Positions 1-8,909 are shown, numbered from the stretch's first letter. The stretch: DNA of 34,261 bases from Pseudomonas entomophila (GCF_029193575.1 NZ_JARGCS010000001.1:1-34261), one strand, 5' to 3'. Numbers and translations are program-made. The notes: generated by a model from the sequence alone, not told the origin.

Positions 1-77
1 GGGTATTCGGGAAATCCTGTTGTAAGCAGGCTTCCCGATCCCAAAATCTCAAATTGATGGTCGTGTTGATGGACGCC

Positions 78-1388
78 CTATTGGGCGCCCTGGGTGGCCT
101 TGAGAATGGCCTCGATCGGCACGCCGTAATCGGTAGGTATCTCGCTCGGGTCCATCGTGAAGATGTCCCGCATCACGAACGGAGACTGTCGCTTCGGCTT
201 GGGCTTAATCACCTTGTGCTCCAGGCTGAACAACGTCTTGGCCCGGAACATCTCGAAGGACATGCCCCTGGCATTGCGGTTCAGGTCGCGCATCTGCCGG
301 TTGATCGACTCGGTGAAGGCGTTGGTGTTGCGCTGGGCAGGGCCGAAGTAAGCGAAGATCTCCCTCTCCCAGTTCGTCATCGAGGTGATCAGCGGCTTCC
401 AGTGGGCCTTGTGCCCCTCGGGAATCATGCTCAGCCACTGCTGGTAGCGTGACCGGGCCTCAGCCTCGGTGCTGGACTCCCAGATATCGAAGAACGCCTC
501 CTTGAGCTTGTAGGCCACCCCCAGCTCGGGGAACTGATCCAGCCAGGTGTGGATGACCAGCTCGTTCATCGGGTTCAGGTCGCGGCGGCGCATCAGCAAC
601 AGCTTGCGGTCGCCCTTGAGCTGCCGCCGTTGGTGCTGGGTCAGCTCCTTCTTGATGCCCTTGCGCAGCACCTCCAGCGATTCGTTGGCCATTCGCTGGA
701 TGTGGAACCGATCCACCACGATAGCCGCCTTGGGGAACAGCTTGGAGGCCACGTCGCGGTACGGCTTCCACATGTCCTGGCAGACGATCTGGACGTTCTC
801 CCGGCCCCGCATGTTGGCCAGGTAGTTGTAGAGCACGTCGAACTGGCGGGACTCCAGGATGTCGATGATCGTCCCCTGTTCGATGTTGGTCAGGACGCAG
901 CGGAACTGCCGGTTCAGGTACAGCTCGTCGATGCCCAGCACGCGCGGCAGGGTGGGCCGGTAGCCGTAGGCCTGCACCTCGCAGTAGGCCTTGATGACGG
1001 CGCGCACCACCGACTCGTCCACGCCGACCTCATGTGCCACGCTGGCATTGGTGTTGGCCAGGGAGCGCTTCACGATGAAGTCGTAGCAGCGCCGCGTCAT
1101 GCGGTGGTCTTCGGCCATCTCGTGAAACTTCGGCGTGAACGTCGAGTCGCAGCTCTTGCACTGGAAGCGCCGCTGCACGGCCCAGAGCGAGACTCGCTTT
1201 CCATGCATGGGCACGTCCCGGTATTTCACCTGCTTCTTGCCGAAGCGGACGAGCTGCCCCACCGTGCCGCAGGTGTGGCAGGCGGGCGGATCGGGATACT
1301 CCACCTGGAAGTGGTAATCGTGCTCGTCCTCTTCAAAGCTCAGCACCTGGGCTCGCAGAGGGTGGAGAAGGCTGGTAGGGGCGTTCAC
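78..1388 (-). CDS. ISL3-family DDE transposase
   Basis: This 436-residue protein moves the surrounding insertion sequence. The N-terminal ~80 residues hold a zinc-finger-like pair of CxxC motifs (CHTC near residue 37, CKSC near 77), as in ISL3 transposases. The catalytic DDE domain follows: the first Asp is in VLGIDELYLNR, the second in IVVDRFHIQR, and the Glu in NAFTESINRQMRDLN. Length and motifs fit an intact enzyme. The start is a GTG at 1386-1388 that overlaps the TGA of the upstream Bro-N gene by four bases (GTGA), which suggests translational coupling. The family is clear; the exact IS name cannot be given from sequence alone. Confidence 0.93.
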   Translation of the reverse strand: MNAPTSLLHPLRAQVLSFEEDEHDYHFQVEYPDPPACHTCGTVGQLVRFGKKQVKYRDVPMHGKRVSLWAVQRRFQCKSCDSTFTPKFHEMAEDHRMTRRCYDFIVKRSLANTNASVAHEVGVDESVVRAVIKAYCEVQAYGYRPTLPRVLGIDELYLNRQFRCVLTNIEQGTIIDILESRQFDVLYNYLANMRGRENVQIVCQDMWKPYRDVASKLFPKAAIVVDRFHIQRMANESLEVLRKGIKKELTQHQRRQLKGDRKLLLMRRRDLNPMNELVIHTWLDQFPELGVAYKLKEAFFDIWESSTEAEARSRYQQWLSMIPEGHKAHWKPLITSMTNWEREIFAYFGPAQRNTNAFTESINRQMRDLNRNARGMSFEMFRAKTLFSLEHKVIKPKPKRQSPFVMRDIFTMDPSEIPTDYGVPIEAILKATQGAQ

Positions 1389-2251
1389 TGCTTGGCTCCT
1401 TGGCGCATTTGTCGCAGTTGGTGCTGCTGCACCGTGGCGCGGGTCTTGAGGTTCGTCAGCGCCGCCTGGGCGAACTCGAACATCTCGTCGGTGGAGACCG
1501 GGAGGTCGCCAGGGGTGAGCATGGCCTTGATCAGGTCATGGTGACTCATCACACAGGCATCGGTGGGGATCAGCGTGTACTGCTCCTCGCCCTTGTAGTC
1601 GGTGGAGACCATCCAGCGTTCGATGCGACCCAGCGGGCGACCGATCAGGGTGCCGAAGCCCTTGATCTCGTCCTTCGGCAGCCACTCGCCCTCCAGCGCA
1701 TACGCCGCGATGAAGTTACGGGCAGAGTCGAGCTGCTCGGCAGGGATGTCGGCAGCGGAACGGACGCCGAAGGCGGCGTGTGTCTGCGACCAGATCTTCA
1801 TGGTGGCTCGCCGGCGTACATCCTGCGGCAGCGAGGACACCTTGCCCTTGATTAGCGAACCGAGCATGTGGAAGCCATCGGTGCCGATGGTTTGGCCTAC
1901 GAGCGTAGCCATGCGGTTGTCGGTGTCTTCGTACCGGCCATGCTTGCGGATCGAAGGCAGAACCTCGGCGGTAACCCACTTCTTGAAGCGCTTCGCCTCG
2001 GCCTTGCGACTACGAAGGATTAGGCTGTAGAGCCCGGACTCATTGATCAGGATCGGCTTGCGACCCGAACCCGAATACTGTTCGTGTTCGCACTTCTCGT
2101 CGCTATCCAGTCCAAGCAAGGCCTTATTGGTGTCGCTCAGCGCGAGTGCGGAGCAGACATCAATGGCGAAGAACCACGGCTGGTCGTCGATCAACAGGGC
2201 GCGGACCTTGCGAGCTTCAAACTGGAACGGGATGACTTTGGCTGCGTTCAT
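1385..2251 (-). CDS. Bro-N domain (phage antirepressor-like) protein inside the IS
   Basis: The protein has 288 residues. Residues ~1-105 form a Bro-N domain, the fold of baculovirus BRO and phage antirepressors: PWFFAIDVCSAL near the start, then INESGLYSLILRSRK and FKKWVTAEVLPSIRK, which are hallmark segments. The remaining ~180 residues match no family I can name. An upstream in-frame ATG exists at 2410, but the start at 2251 is preferred because GGAGAT lies five bases before it and the Bro-N domain begins directly after it. The stop overlaps the transposase start, so both are probably read from one mRNA. Bro-N proteins bind DNA or repress regulators; whether this one controls transposition or is a passenger is inference. 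Confidence 0.8.
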   Translation of the reverse strand: MNAAKVIPFQFEARKVRALLIDDQPWFFAIDVCSALALSDTNKALLGLDSDEKCEHEQYSGSGRKPILINESGLYSLILRSRKAEAKRFKKWVTAEVLPSIRKHGRYEDTDNRMATLVGQTIGTDGFHMLGSLIKGKVSSLPQDVRRRATMKIWSQTHAAFGVRSAADIPAEQLDSARNFIAAYALEGEWLPKDEIKGFGTLIGRPLGRIERWMVSTDYKGEEQYTLIPTDACVMSHHDLIKAMLTPGDLPVSTDEMFEFAQAALTNLKTRATVQQHQLRQMRQGAKQ

Positions 2252-2404
2252 GGGGCATCTCCAACGATTCTGGCTGTGTGCCCACCTTCCCAAGGCCAAT
2301 TGGGAGGGTGGAACCGTGCGGGTTGGCCTACCGGTCGTTGGCACCGGCCACTCTTGCGAGTGCCCACACGGCCCACCCATAACGCGGGTGCAGCCATGCC
2401 TCGG

Positions 2405-2435
2405 ACACAAAAAAACCGCTCTAGGGCGGTTGTGT
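2405..2435 (-). terminator. Rho-independent terminator upstream of the IS genes
   Basis: On the minus strand AACCGC and GCGGTT (2431-2426 and 2419-2414) form a stem with loop CCTAGA, followed by a run of Ts (A-run at 2409-2415). An outer CGGACACA/TGTGTCCG pair extends the hairpin across the T-run. It lies ~155 bp before the Bro-N start and faces the IS genes, so it could block read-through from flanking DNA. Confidence 0.6.
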
Positions 2436-2664
2436 CCGCCAACGAATACCGGGAGGCCAATCCCAGGCCGCAGGATTTACTGCGACGGGGACACGGTACC
2501 CAGCCCAAGGCGGTGTGTCAACAAGATTTCCCGTAAGCAAAAACGATTTGTAGAGCCCTACTGAAAGGGCTCAATCAACAACCTTTCCCGAATACCCCAA
2601 ATCCTTCGATACCTGGATGCTTGTGCTAGGGTGCACGCAAACCCGCTTTCCAGGACCCCGCCCC

Positions 2665-3219
2665 ATGCTTCCCCCCCTCAGCGAAAAAGAACGCGACCGC
2701 CTCGAAGACCTGCTGATCACCTACGGCAACGACTACTCGGTGCTCAACCTGGCCGAACTCGACGGCTTCTGCACCGCCTTGGCCAGCTCCCCGGTCAGCG
2801 TCCTCCCTGAGCAATGGCTGCCCGCCGTCGCTGGCGGCAAGGTGCCCAAGTTCAAGAAGCCTGCCCACGAGGAAGCCTACACCGCGCTGATGCTGCGTTA
2901 CGCCCACCAGGTCGGCGAAGCGTTGGCCGAGCGCCTGGACGCGTTCCAGCCGGTGTTCGAGGAAAGTGAAGGCGAGGAGGGGCCGGCGATCATCCTGGAG
3001 GAGTGGTGCTTCGGCTACATGCGCGGCACCCAAGTGGCCGAGTGGAGCGAACTGCCGCCAGAGCAGGACCGTCTGCTCAAGGTCATCTCCCTGCATGGTC
3101 TGGAAGACAACTACGAGGTGCTCGATGCAATGAGCTTCGATGAGCGCCAGGCCTGCGTGCCGCAGGTGGTCGAGGCGGCGCGCGCGTTGTATCGCTACCA
3201 GAAGCTGAACCGTAACTGA
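2665..3219 (+). CDS. YecA/YgfB (UPF0149) family protein
   Basis: This 184-residue protein belongs to the UPF0149 family (YgfB/YecA). Typical features are the early LAELDGFCTAL segment (family pattern of a helix ending in hGfhxAl) and the long helical body ending in LDAMSFDERQACVPQVVEAARALYRY. The C-terminal SEC-C zinc motif seen in some YecA proteins is absent. The molecular role is not settled in the family. An in-frame ATG at 2617 was rejected; ATG 2665 is preceded by AGGA at a suitable distance and begins the conserved part. The gene starts only 67 bp from the end of the IS, so the IS may have displaced its native promoter. Confidence 0.85.
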   Translation: MLPPLSEKERDRLEDLLITYGNDYSVLNLAELDGFCTALASSPVSVLPEQWLPAVAGGKVPKFKKPAHEEAYTALMLRYAHQVGEALAERLDAFQPVFEESEGEEGPAIILEEWCFGYMRGTQVAEWSELPPEQDRLLKVISLHGLEDNYEVLDAMSFDERQACVPQVVEAARALYRYQKLNRN

Positions 3220-3229
3220 GGCTTGCGTC

Positions 3230-3321
3230 GGCCCTATCGCGGGGCAAGCCCGCTCCGACAGCGGCTCTGCCGTTCTCACGGACGCTGGTGTGCCTGAGCG
3301 GGCTTGCCCCGCGATAGGGCC
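3230..3321. repeat. Inverted pair of REP elements (REPIN)
   Basis: Two REP copies face each other with perfect 25-bp arms (3230-3254 and 3297-3321) around a 42-nt loop. The core is TATCGCGGGGCAAGCCCGCT. The pair follows the UPF0149 gene and could fold as a long hairpin that ends or stabilises its transcript. Confidence 0.85.
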
Positions 3322-3458
3322 CGTAACGCCACCCACATTATTCCGCCCAGCGAAATTATGGATTCCCTCCGGCACGGATTCTGCTGTCTCCGGAATAGGC
3401 GCAGCATGCTCCCATCAGCTCACCCGCTGATCCCATTCCCCCCACCGGAGCCGAGATC

Positions 3459-4088
3459 ATGCCCAACGCCATCAAACTCTACGACTTCCCCAAATCCGGC
3501 CACGCCCACCGCGCGCAACTGATGCTGTCGCTGCTCGGCCTGCCCACCGAGCGGGTCTACGTCGACCTGCCCAACCGCGAGCACAAGGCCCCGGCGTTCC
3601 TCGCCCTCAACGCCTTTGGCCAGGTCCCGGTGATCGACGACAACGGCACCATCATCCCCGACTCCAACGCCATCCTGGTGTACCTGGCCAAGACCTACGG
3701 CAACGGCCGCTGGCTGCCCCAAGACCCGGTTGGCGAGGCGCGTGTGCAGCGCTGGCTGAGCGCGGCCGCAGGCCCGCTGGCCTACGGTGCGGCCGCCGCG
3801 CGGTTGATCACGGTGTTCAATGCCAGCTTCAATGCCGAAGAAGTCATCGCCCGGGCTCATACCCTGCTCAAGGTGATGGAAGGCGAACTGGGCAAGACCC
3901 CCTTCCTGGCCGGCGACGAGCCGACCATCGCCGACGTGTCCAACTACTCCTACGTGGCCCACGCGCCGGAAGGCTTCGTGTCGCTCGACGAGTACCCCAA
4001 CGTGCGTGCCTGGCTGGCGCGCATCGAAGCACTGCCAGGCTTCGTGGCCATGCCACGCACCGCCATCGGCCTGCAGACCACCGTCTGA
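3459..4088 (+). CDS. Glutathione S-transferase family protein
   Basis: This 209-residue protein has the standard two-domain GST layout. Residues ~5-80 form the thioredoxin-like glutathione-binding domain: [14 protein letters not shown] at the start (Ser13 at the position of the catalytic Ser/Cys/Tyr region), the cis-Pro segment GQVPVID, and [11 protein letters not shown], the glutathione gamma-Glu-binding motif. Residues ~90-205 form the helical domain with [17 protein letters not shown], the N-capping box. The ATG at 3459 is preceded by CCGGAG. It lies 55 bp before a flavin/Fe-S oxidoreductase gene on the same strand, so the two are probably co-transcribed. The substrate cannot be predicted. 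Confidence 0.92.
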   Translation: MPNAIKLYDFPKSGHAHRAQLMLSLLGLPTERVYVDLPNREHKAPAFLALNAFGQVPVIDDNGTIIPDSNAILVYLAKTYGNGRWLPQDPVGEARVQRWLSAAAGPLAYGAAAARLITVFNASFNAEEVIARAHTLLKVMEGELGKTPFLAGDEPTIADVSNYSYVAHAPEGFVSLDEYPNVRAWLARIEALPGFVAMPRTAIGLQTTV

Positions 4089-4143
4089 CCTGAGCCCCTG
4101 GCCGGCGGGCCCCACCGCCGGCTCACCCCCGAGGATCACCGCC

Positions 4144-6168
4144 ATGCAGCTGCTTCCCAGGCGCCGTGCATCGCCTTGGCACGCCGGCGAAAAAACGATG
4201 CAGGAACAGGTCGGCGTCGCCGAGCGGATGGAAGCTTTCGGCCAGAAGGTCATCCGCGACTACATGCCCGACCAGCACCGCGAGTTCTACCATCAGCTAC
4301 CGTTCATGCTCGCCGCCACCGTCGACCCACAGGGCCGGCCCTGGGCCACGGTGATCGAGGGCCCGGAAGGTTTCGTCAGTTCGCCCGACCCGCAGCACCT
4401 GTCGATCGCCGCCAGCCTGCGCGACGACGACCCGGCTGCGGCGGGCATCGGCCCCGGCGAGGCCATCGGCCTGCTCGGTATCGAGTTGCATACCCGTCGT
4501 CGCAACCGCATCAACGGCATGCTTGGTCTGCCTTCGAGCGCCGGGCTCGAAGTGACGGTGGAGCACTCCTTCGGCAACTGTCCGCAGTACATCCAACTGC
4601 GGGCCTATACCCGCGTCGCGGAGCCGGCGGGGCCGCGGGAGGACGCCAGCGCGCTCGACGCGCGGGCCGCGACGATGATCGAGCAGGCCAACACGTTCTT
4701 CGTCGCCAGCTACGTCACCCACGACGACGGCCAGCGCTCGGTGGACGTCTCCCATCGCGGCGGGCGTTCCGGCTTCGTGCGTGTGGAAGGCAACCGCCTC
4801 ACCGTTCCCGACTACGCTGGCAACCTGCACTTCAACACCCTGGGCAACCTGTTGGCCAACCCACGTGCCGGGCTGCTGTTCATCGACTTCCTCACGGGCG
4901 ACGTGCTGCAACTGAACGGGCGTACCGAGGTGATCCTGAACAGCCCGCTGATCGCCGCCTTCGAAGGCGCCCAGCGCCTGTGGACGCTGGAGGTGGAGCA
5001 GGTGGTCCGGCGCCCGGCGGCCTTGTCGCTGCGTTGGGCATTCGAGGCCTATGCGCCCACCAGCCTGGCCACCGGCACCTGGGCCGAGGCCGAACAGCGC
5101 TTGCAGGCGAGCGCGCCGGGGCGTCAGTGGCAAGCCTGGCGAGTGACGCGCATCGAGCAGGAAAGCCGCGACATTCGTTCGTTCTACCTGCAGCCGCAAA
5201 ATGGCGCGCCCATGCCGTTCAAGGCCGGGCAGCACCTGCCGTTGCGCATCGCGTTGCCGGGGGAGGCGCCGTTGATCCGCACCTACAGCTTGTCCAGTGC
5301 GCCGTCCGACGGCGAGTTGCGCATCAGCGTCAGGGCCCAGGGGCCAGTGTCGCGGCACCTGCATGAGCAGGTCGCGGTGGGTGACGTGCTGGAGGTGCGT
5401 CCGCCCACGGGCAGCTTCACGTTGGACAGCGACAGCCCACGGCCGCTGGTGCTGATTGGCGCGGGCGTGGGCATTACCCCGCTGCTGGCCATGCTGCGTG
5501 AGCAGTTGGCGGTCGATGCGGCACGGCCCATCCATCTGTTCCATGGCGCGCGCAGCCTGGCCGAGTTGCCGTTCCAGCAGGAAGTGGCGGCCTTGCGCGC
5601 GCAGGCTGGCGACCGGTTGAAGGTGCACCGCGCGCTGAGCCAGCCGGAGCCCGAGGCGGTGTTGGGGCGTGACCATCAATCCATTGGCCGTCTGGGCATC
5701 GCGCAGGTCAAGCAGGCGCTGGCCCTGGACGATTATGACTTCTACCTTTGCGGCCCTGGCAGCTTCACCCAGGCGTTCTACGACGGCCTGCGCGCGCTGC
5801 ACGTGCCGGATACGCGCATCCACGCCGAAGCGTTCGGCCCGTCGACCCTCAAGCGCCATGGCGACCCGGCGCAGCCGGCCCTGGAGCAGCCGCCCGCCGC
5901 CAGTGAGCCGGTGCCGGTGTATTTCGCCGAGTCGGCCAAGGAGGCGCGCTGGTCACCAGACGCCGGCAGCCTGCTGGAGCTCGCCGAAAGCCGTGGGCTG
6001 TCGCCGGAGTTCAGCTGCCGGGGTGGGTCGTGCGGCACCTGCAAGACGCGGCTGGTGAGCGGCCAGGTGCATTACCCGCACCCGCCGGCCGAACTGCCGG
6101 AAGAGGGCACGGTGTTGATCTGCTGCGCCGTGCCGGCGGCGGGGGCGCCGGTGGTGTTGGCGCTGTAG
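4144..6168 (+). CDS. PNPOx-like / ferredoxin reductase / 2Fe-2S ferredoxin fusion oxidoreductase
   Basis: This 674-residue cytoplasmic protein has three modules. Residues ~45-270 are a pyridoxamine-phosphate-oxidase-like split barrel (LAATVDPQGRPW, later HFNTLGNLLANPRAGLLFIDF). Residues ~330-580 are a ferredoxin-NADP reductase module: RTYSLSSAPS binds FAD, GAGVGITPLLAML is the nucleotide-binding loop, and FYLCGPGSF is the typical C-terminal segment. Residues ~585-674 are a plant-type 2Fe-2S domain with ligands C625, C630, C633 and C660. Electrons presumably flow from NAD(P)H through FAD to the cluster; the acceptor is unknown. ATG 4144 is chosen for the GAGGA eight bases upstream; upstream in-frame sequence overlaps the GST gene. 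The GST neighbour suggests a detoxification or stress role (inference). Confidence 0.9.
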   Translation: MQLLPRRRASPWHAGEKTMQEQVGVAERMEAFGQKVIRDYMPDQHREFYHQLPFMLAATVDPQGRPWATVIEGPEGFVSSPDPQHLSIAASLRDDDPAAAGIGPGEAIGLLGIELHTRRRNRINGMLGLPSSAGLEVTVEHSFGNCPQYIQLRAYTRVAEPAGPREDASALDARAATMIEQANTFFVASYVTHDDGQRSVDVSHRGGRSGFVRVEGNRLTVPDYAGNLHFNTLGNLLANPRAGLLFIDFLTGDVLQLNGRTEVILNSPLIAAFEGAQRLWTLEVEQVVRRPAALSLRWAFEAYAPTSLATGTWAEAEQRLQASAPGRQWQAWRVTRIEQESRDIRSFYLQPQNGAPMPFKAGQHLPLRIALPGEAPLIRTYSLSSAPSDGELRISVRAQGPVSRHLHEQVAVGDVLEVRPPTGSFTLDSDSPRPLVLIGAGVGITPLLAMLREQLAVDAARPIHLFHGARSLAELPFQQEVAALRAQAGDRLKVHRALSQPEPEAVLGRDHQSIGRLGIAQVKQALALDDYDFYLCGPGSFTQAFYDGLRALHVPDTRIHAEAFGPSTLKRHGDPAQPALEQPPAASEPVPVYFAESAKEARWSPDAGSLLELAESRGLSPEFSCRGGSCGTCKTRLVSGQVHYPHPPAELPEEGTVLICCAVPAAGAPVVLAL

Positions 6169-6173
6169 CCCTG

Positions 6174-6205
6174 TAGGCGCGGGCTTGCCCCGCGAGAGGG
6201 CGGTC
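6174..6205. repeat. REP element
   Basis: GCGCGGGCTTGCCCCGCGA core, located just after the oxidoreductase stop codon. Confidence 0.7.
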
Positions 6206-6285
6206 AGCCCCACCACCCGCCCTACTCAATCCCCATGACTACTGGAATAATCCCTGCTTCCCCTCGACAGCCAACAGGGCAGGGC

Positions 6286-7185
6286 ATGGACCAGATCCAC
6301 CTGATGAAGGTGTTCGTCGCCGTCGGCGAACTGGAAAGCTTCGCCGCCGCCGCGCGCCGGCTGGACATCTCCCCCGCCGCGGTGACCCGCGCCGTCACCG
6401 CCCTGGAGGAACACCTCGGGGTCAAGCTGCTGCTGCGCACCACCCGCAGCGTGCGCCTGACCGAGGCCGGCGCGCGCTACCTCGAAGACACCCGCAACAT
6501 CCTCGCCAGCATCCTCGAAGCCAACGAGGCCGCCGCCGGCATCAACGCCGCGCCCAGGGGCAACCTGTCGGTGACCGCGCCGGTGCTGTTCGGCAAGTTC
6601 TACGTCATGCCGTGCATCGTCGACTACCTGCAGGCCTACCCGGAGGTCGACGTCGCCGCGTACTTCCTCGACCGCGTGGTCAACCTGGTGGAGGAGGGCA
6701 TGGACGTCGCCGTGCGCATCGGCCACCTGCCCGACTCCGGCCTCAAGGCCCTGCGCGTGGGCAAGGTGCGCCGCCTGTTGTGCGCCTCGCCCGAGTACCT
6801 GGCGCGCCACGGCGAACCCAAGGCGCCGGGCGACCTGGCGCAGCACACGATCATCGCCGCGAACAACCTGCCGCCGGGCATGGATTGGCGTTTCGCCAGC
6901 ACCGGCGACAGCGGCGCGCTGCGCTTGAAGCCACGCCTGATCGTCACCAGCAATGACGCGGCCATCGCCGCCGCCTGCGCGGGCCTGGGCATCGCTCGGC
7001 AGCTGTCGTACCAGGTGGCGGACGACATTGCCAACGGGCGCCTGCGCGTACTGCTCAGCGACTACGAAGAAGCGCCCTGGCCGATCCACGTGCTGCACCG
7101 CGAGAGCAAGTACGGCTCGGCCAAGGTGCGCACGTTCATCGATCGGTTGGTGGAGCATCTGCGCTCGCACCAGCACCTGAACTGA
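6286..7185 (+). CDS. LysR family transcriptional regulator
   Basis: This 299-residue protein is a LysR-type regulator. Residues ~1-62 are the winged helix-turn-helix (MKVFVAVGELESFAAAARRL, then ISPAAVTRAVTALEEHLG). Residues ~90-295 are the substrate-binding-like effector domain of the subgroup with PRGNLSVTAPVLFGKFYVMP, VVNLVEEGMDVAVRIGHLPDSGL and the closing IHVLHRESKYGSAKVRTFIDRL. An upstream in-frame ATG at 6235 adds 17 residues without homology; ATG 6286 begins the HTH helix and is preferred, although its ribosome site (AGGG) is weak. It lies on the same strand downstream of the GST/oxidoreductase pair and may control it; the effector is unknown. Confidence 0.92.
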   Translation: MDQIHLMKVFVAVGELESFAAAARRLDISPAAVTRAVTALEEHLGVKLLLRTTRSVRLTEAGARYLEDTRNILASILEANEAAAGINAAPRGNLSVTAPVLFGKFYVMPCIVDYLQAYPEVDVAAYFLDRVVNLVEEGMDVAVRIGHLPDSGLKALRVGKVRRLLCASPEYLARHGEPKAPGDLAQHTIIAANNLPPGMDWRFASTGDSGALRLKPRLIVTSNDAAIAAACAGLGIARQLSYQVADDIANGRLRVLLSDYEEAPWPIHVLHRESKYGSAKVRTFIDRLVEHLRSHQHLN

Positions 7186-7202
7186 CGCCCCGGCGCCGCT
7201 GC

Positions 7203-7228
7203 CTGAACGGGCTGCCCCGCGATGAGGC
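7203..7228. repeat. Degenerate REP element
   Basis: GAACGGGCTGCCCCGCGATGAGG resembles the REP core with a lost base in the CTTGCC segment. Confidence 0.5.
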
Positions 7229-7324
7229 CGCCCCTGGCAAACTGGCGCTTCGCCTGCACCGTTTTCGCCCACGCCTTCCACCCCCCGCCTGCGCAACCCC
7301 CGCCCCAGGGCCTTCCCGGCACCT

Positions 7325-7340
7325 GGGCACAACCCTTGCA
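7325..7340 (+). promoter_or_regulatory. Sigma-54 (-24/-12) promoter of the Anbu cluster
   Basis: GGGCACAACCCTTGCA matches the RpoN consensus TGGCACGNNNNTTGCW at all key positions: GGCAC at -24, TTGC at -12, with correct spacing. It lies 157 bp before the ATP-grasp start. No convincing full enhancer-binding dyad was found upstream, only a possible NtrC half-site (TGCACC near 7255). Confidence 0.65.
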
Positions 7341-7496
7341 AAATCCCCGTGCACCCCCCGCCACACAGGTACCTCACCGGCACTCCAAACTCACCGTCGA
7401 ACACCACAGCAACTGACCATCGCGTAGCAATGCCCCGGCGAACCGAATCGGCGAATGTAGAAGAAAAAGCCGTGTATATCGCCCAAGGAGTGGTTA

Positions 7497-8906
7497 ATGA
7501 CACGAGAGTTTTTCAATGAGATGTACGACGCGAAGGGCGGCTGCCGCCCGCACTACCAACCCTTCGCCCGCTGGCTGGCCGACACCCCCCTGGAGGTGCT
7601 GGAGCAGCGCCGGCGTGAAGCCGACCTGCTGTTCCACCGCGCCGGCATCACCTTCACCCTCTACGGCGACGCCCAAGGCACCGAGCGCCTGATCCCCTTC
7701 GACATCATCCCCCGCAGCATCAAGGCCAGCGAATGGCGCACCGTCGAGCGCGGCTGCATCCAGCGCGTGCAGGCGCTGAACCTGTTCCTCGGCGACATCT
7801 ACCATGACCAGCGCATCATCAAGGAGGGCATCATCCCCGCCGAACAGGTGCTGGCCAACGAGGGCTACCAGGTGGCCATGCGCGGCCTGGACCTGCACCG
7901 CGACATCTACGCGCACATCGCCGGGGTCGACCTGGTGCGCGACGCCGACGGCAGCTACTACGTGCTCGAAGACAACCTGCGCACCCCCAGCGGCGTGAGC
8001 TACATGCTCGAAGACCGCAAGATGATGATGCGCCTGTTCCCCGAGCTGTTCGCCGCCCAGCGTGTGGCGCCGATCGACCACTACCCGAACCTGCTGCTCG
8101 ACACCCTCAAGAGTGCCAGCCCGCTGGACAACCCCACCGCCGTGGTGCTCACCCCGGGCCGCTTCAACAGCGCCTACTTCGAGCACGCCTTCCTCGCCCG
8201 CGAGATGGGCGTGGAGCTGGTCGAGGGCGCCGACCTGTTCGTGCGTGACGACCACGTGTACATGCGCACCACCGCCGGCCCCAAGCAGGTGGACGTGATC
8301 TACCGGCGCCTGGACGACGCCTTCCTCGACCCGCTGTCGTTCAACCCCGACTCGATGCTTGGCGTGCCCGGCCTGATCGCCGCCTACCGCTGCGGCAACG
8401 TGGTGCTGGCCAACGCCGTGGGCACCGGCGTGGCCGACGACAAGTCGATCTACCCCTACGTCGACGACATGATCCGCTTCTACCTGGACGAGGAGCCGAT
8501 CCTCAAGAACGTGCCCACCTGGCAGTGCCGCAAGCCCGAGGAACTGTCCCACGTGCTGGCCAACCTGCCCGACCTGGTAGTCAAGGAAACCCAGGGTTCC
8601 GGCGGCTACGGCATGCTGGTGGGCCCGGCGGCCACGGCGGCGGAGATCGAAGACTTCCGCGCGCGCCTGAAGGCCCGGCCCGAGGCCTACATCGCCCAGC
8701 CCACGCTGTGCCTGTCGACCTGCCCGACCTTCGTCGAGAACGGCATCGCGCCACGCCACATCGACCTGCGTCCGTTCGTGCTGTCGGGCAGCGAAACCCG
8801 TCTGGTGCCGGGCGGCCTGACCCGCGTGGCGCTGCGCGCCGGCTCGCTGGTGGTGAACTCGTCCCAGGGCGGCGGCACCAAGGACACCTGGGTGGTGGAG
8901 GACTGA
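7497..8906 (+). CDS. Circularly permuted ATP-grasp family protein
   Basis: This 469-residue protein belongs to the circularly permuted ATP-grasp type 1 group (older DUF404/DUF407). Characteristic segments are [63 protein letters not shown] (nucleotide loop) and [12 protein letters not shown] (metal-binding region). ATP-grasp enzymes join a carboxylate to an amine or thiol through an acyl-phosphate; a peptide-like product is the prediction for this family, the real substrate is unknown. AAGGAG lies six bases before ATG 7497. It is the first gene of a tight cluster with alpha-E, transglutaminase and Anbu genes and is read from a sigma-54-type promoter. Confidence 0.93.
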   Translation: MTREFFNEMYDAKGGCRPHYQPFARWLADTPLEVLEQRRREADLLFHRAGITFTLYGDAQGTERLIPFDIIPRSIKASEWRTVERGCIQRVQALNLFLGDIYHDQRIIKEGIIPAEQVLANEGYQVAMRGLDLHRDIYAHIAGVDLVRDADGSYYVLEDNLRTPSGVSYMLEDRKMMMRLFPELFAAQRVAPIDHYPNLLLDTLKSASPLDNPTAVVLTPGRFNSAYFEHAFLAREMGVELVEGADLFVRDDHVYMRTTAGPKQVDVIYRRLDDAFLDPLSFNPDSMLGVPGLIAAYRCGNVVLANAVGTGVADDKSIYPYVDDMIRFYLDEEPILKNVPTWQCRKPEELSHVLANLPDLVVKETQGSGGYGMLVGPAATAAEIEDFRARLKARPEAYIAQPTLCLSTCPTFVENGIAPRHIDLRPFVLSGSETRLVPGGLTRVALRAGSLVVNSSQGGGTKDTWVVED

Positions 8907-8909
8907 ACC

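Larger units (their letters stand above)
1..2597 (-). mobile_element. ISL3-family insertion sequence with Bro-N passenger gene
   Basis: The two ends are imperfect inverted repeats. The left end reads GGGTATTCGGGAAA and the right end, on the other strand, begins with the same 14 bases; after a short mismatch both share TGTTG. The right end may include one more G at 2598, so a base of the left end may lie outside the window. A subterminal hairpin (GAGCCC/GGGCTC) sits at 2553-2572. Inside are an ISL3-type transposase and an upstream Bro-N gene, both on the minus strand. ISL3 elements usually make 8-bp target duplications, but the left flank is missing, so this cannot be checked. Confidence 0.88.
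7186..7496 (+). other. Intergenic region with REP and sigma-54 promoter
   Basis: No gene is seen here. The stretch holds a degenerate REP copy near 7203-7228, a pyrimidine-rich tract, and the sigma-54 promoter at 7325-7340. The ribosome site AAGGAG at 7485-7490 belongs to the ATP-grasp gene. Confidence 0.6.
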
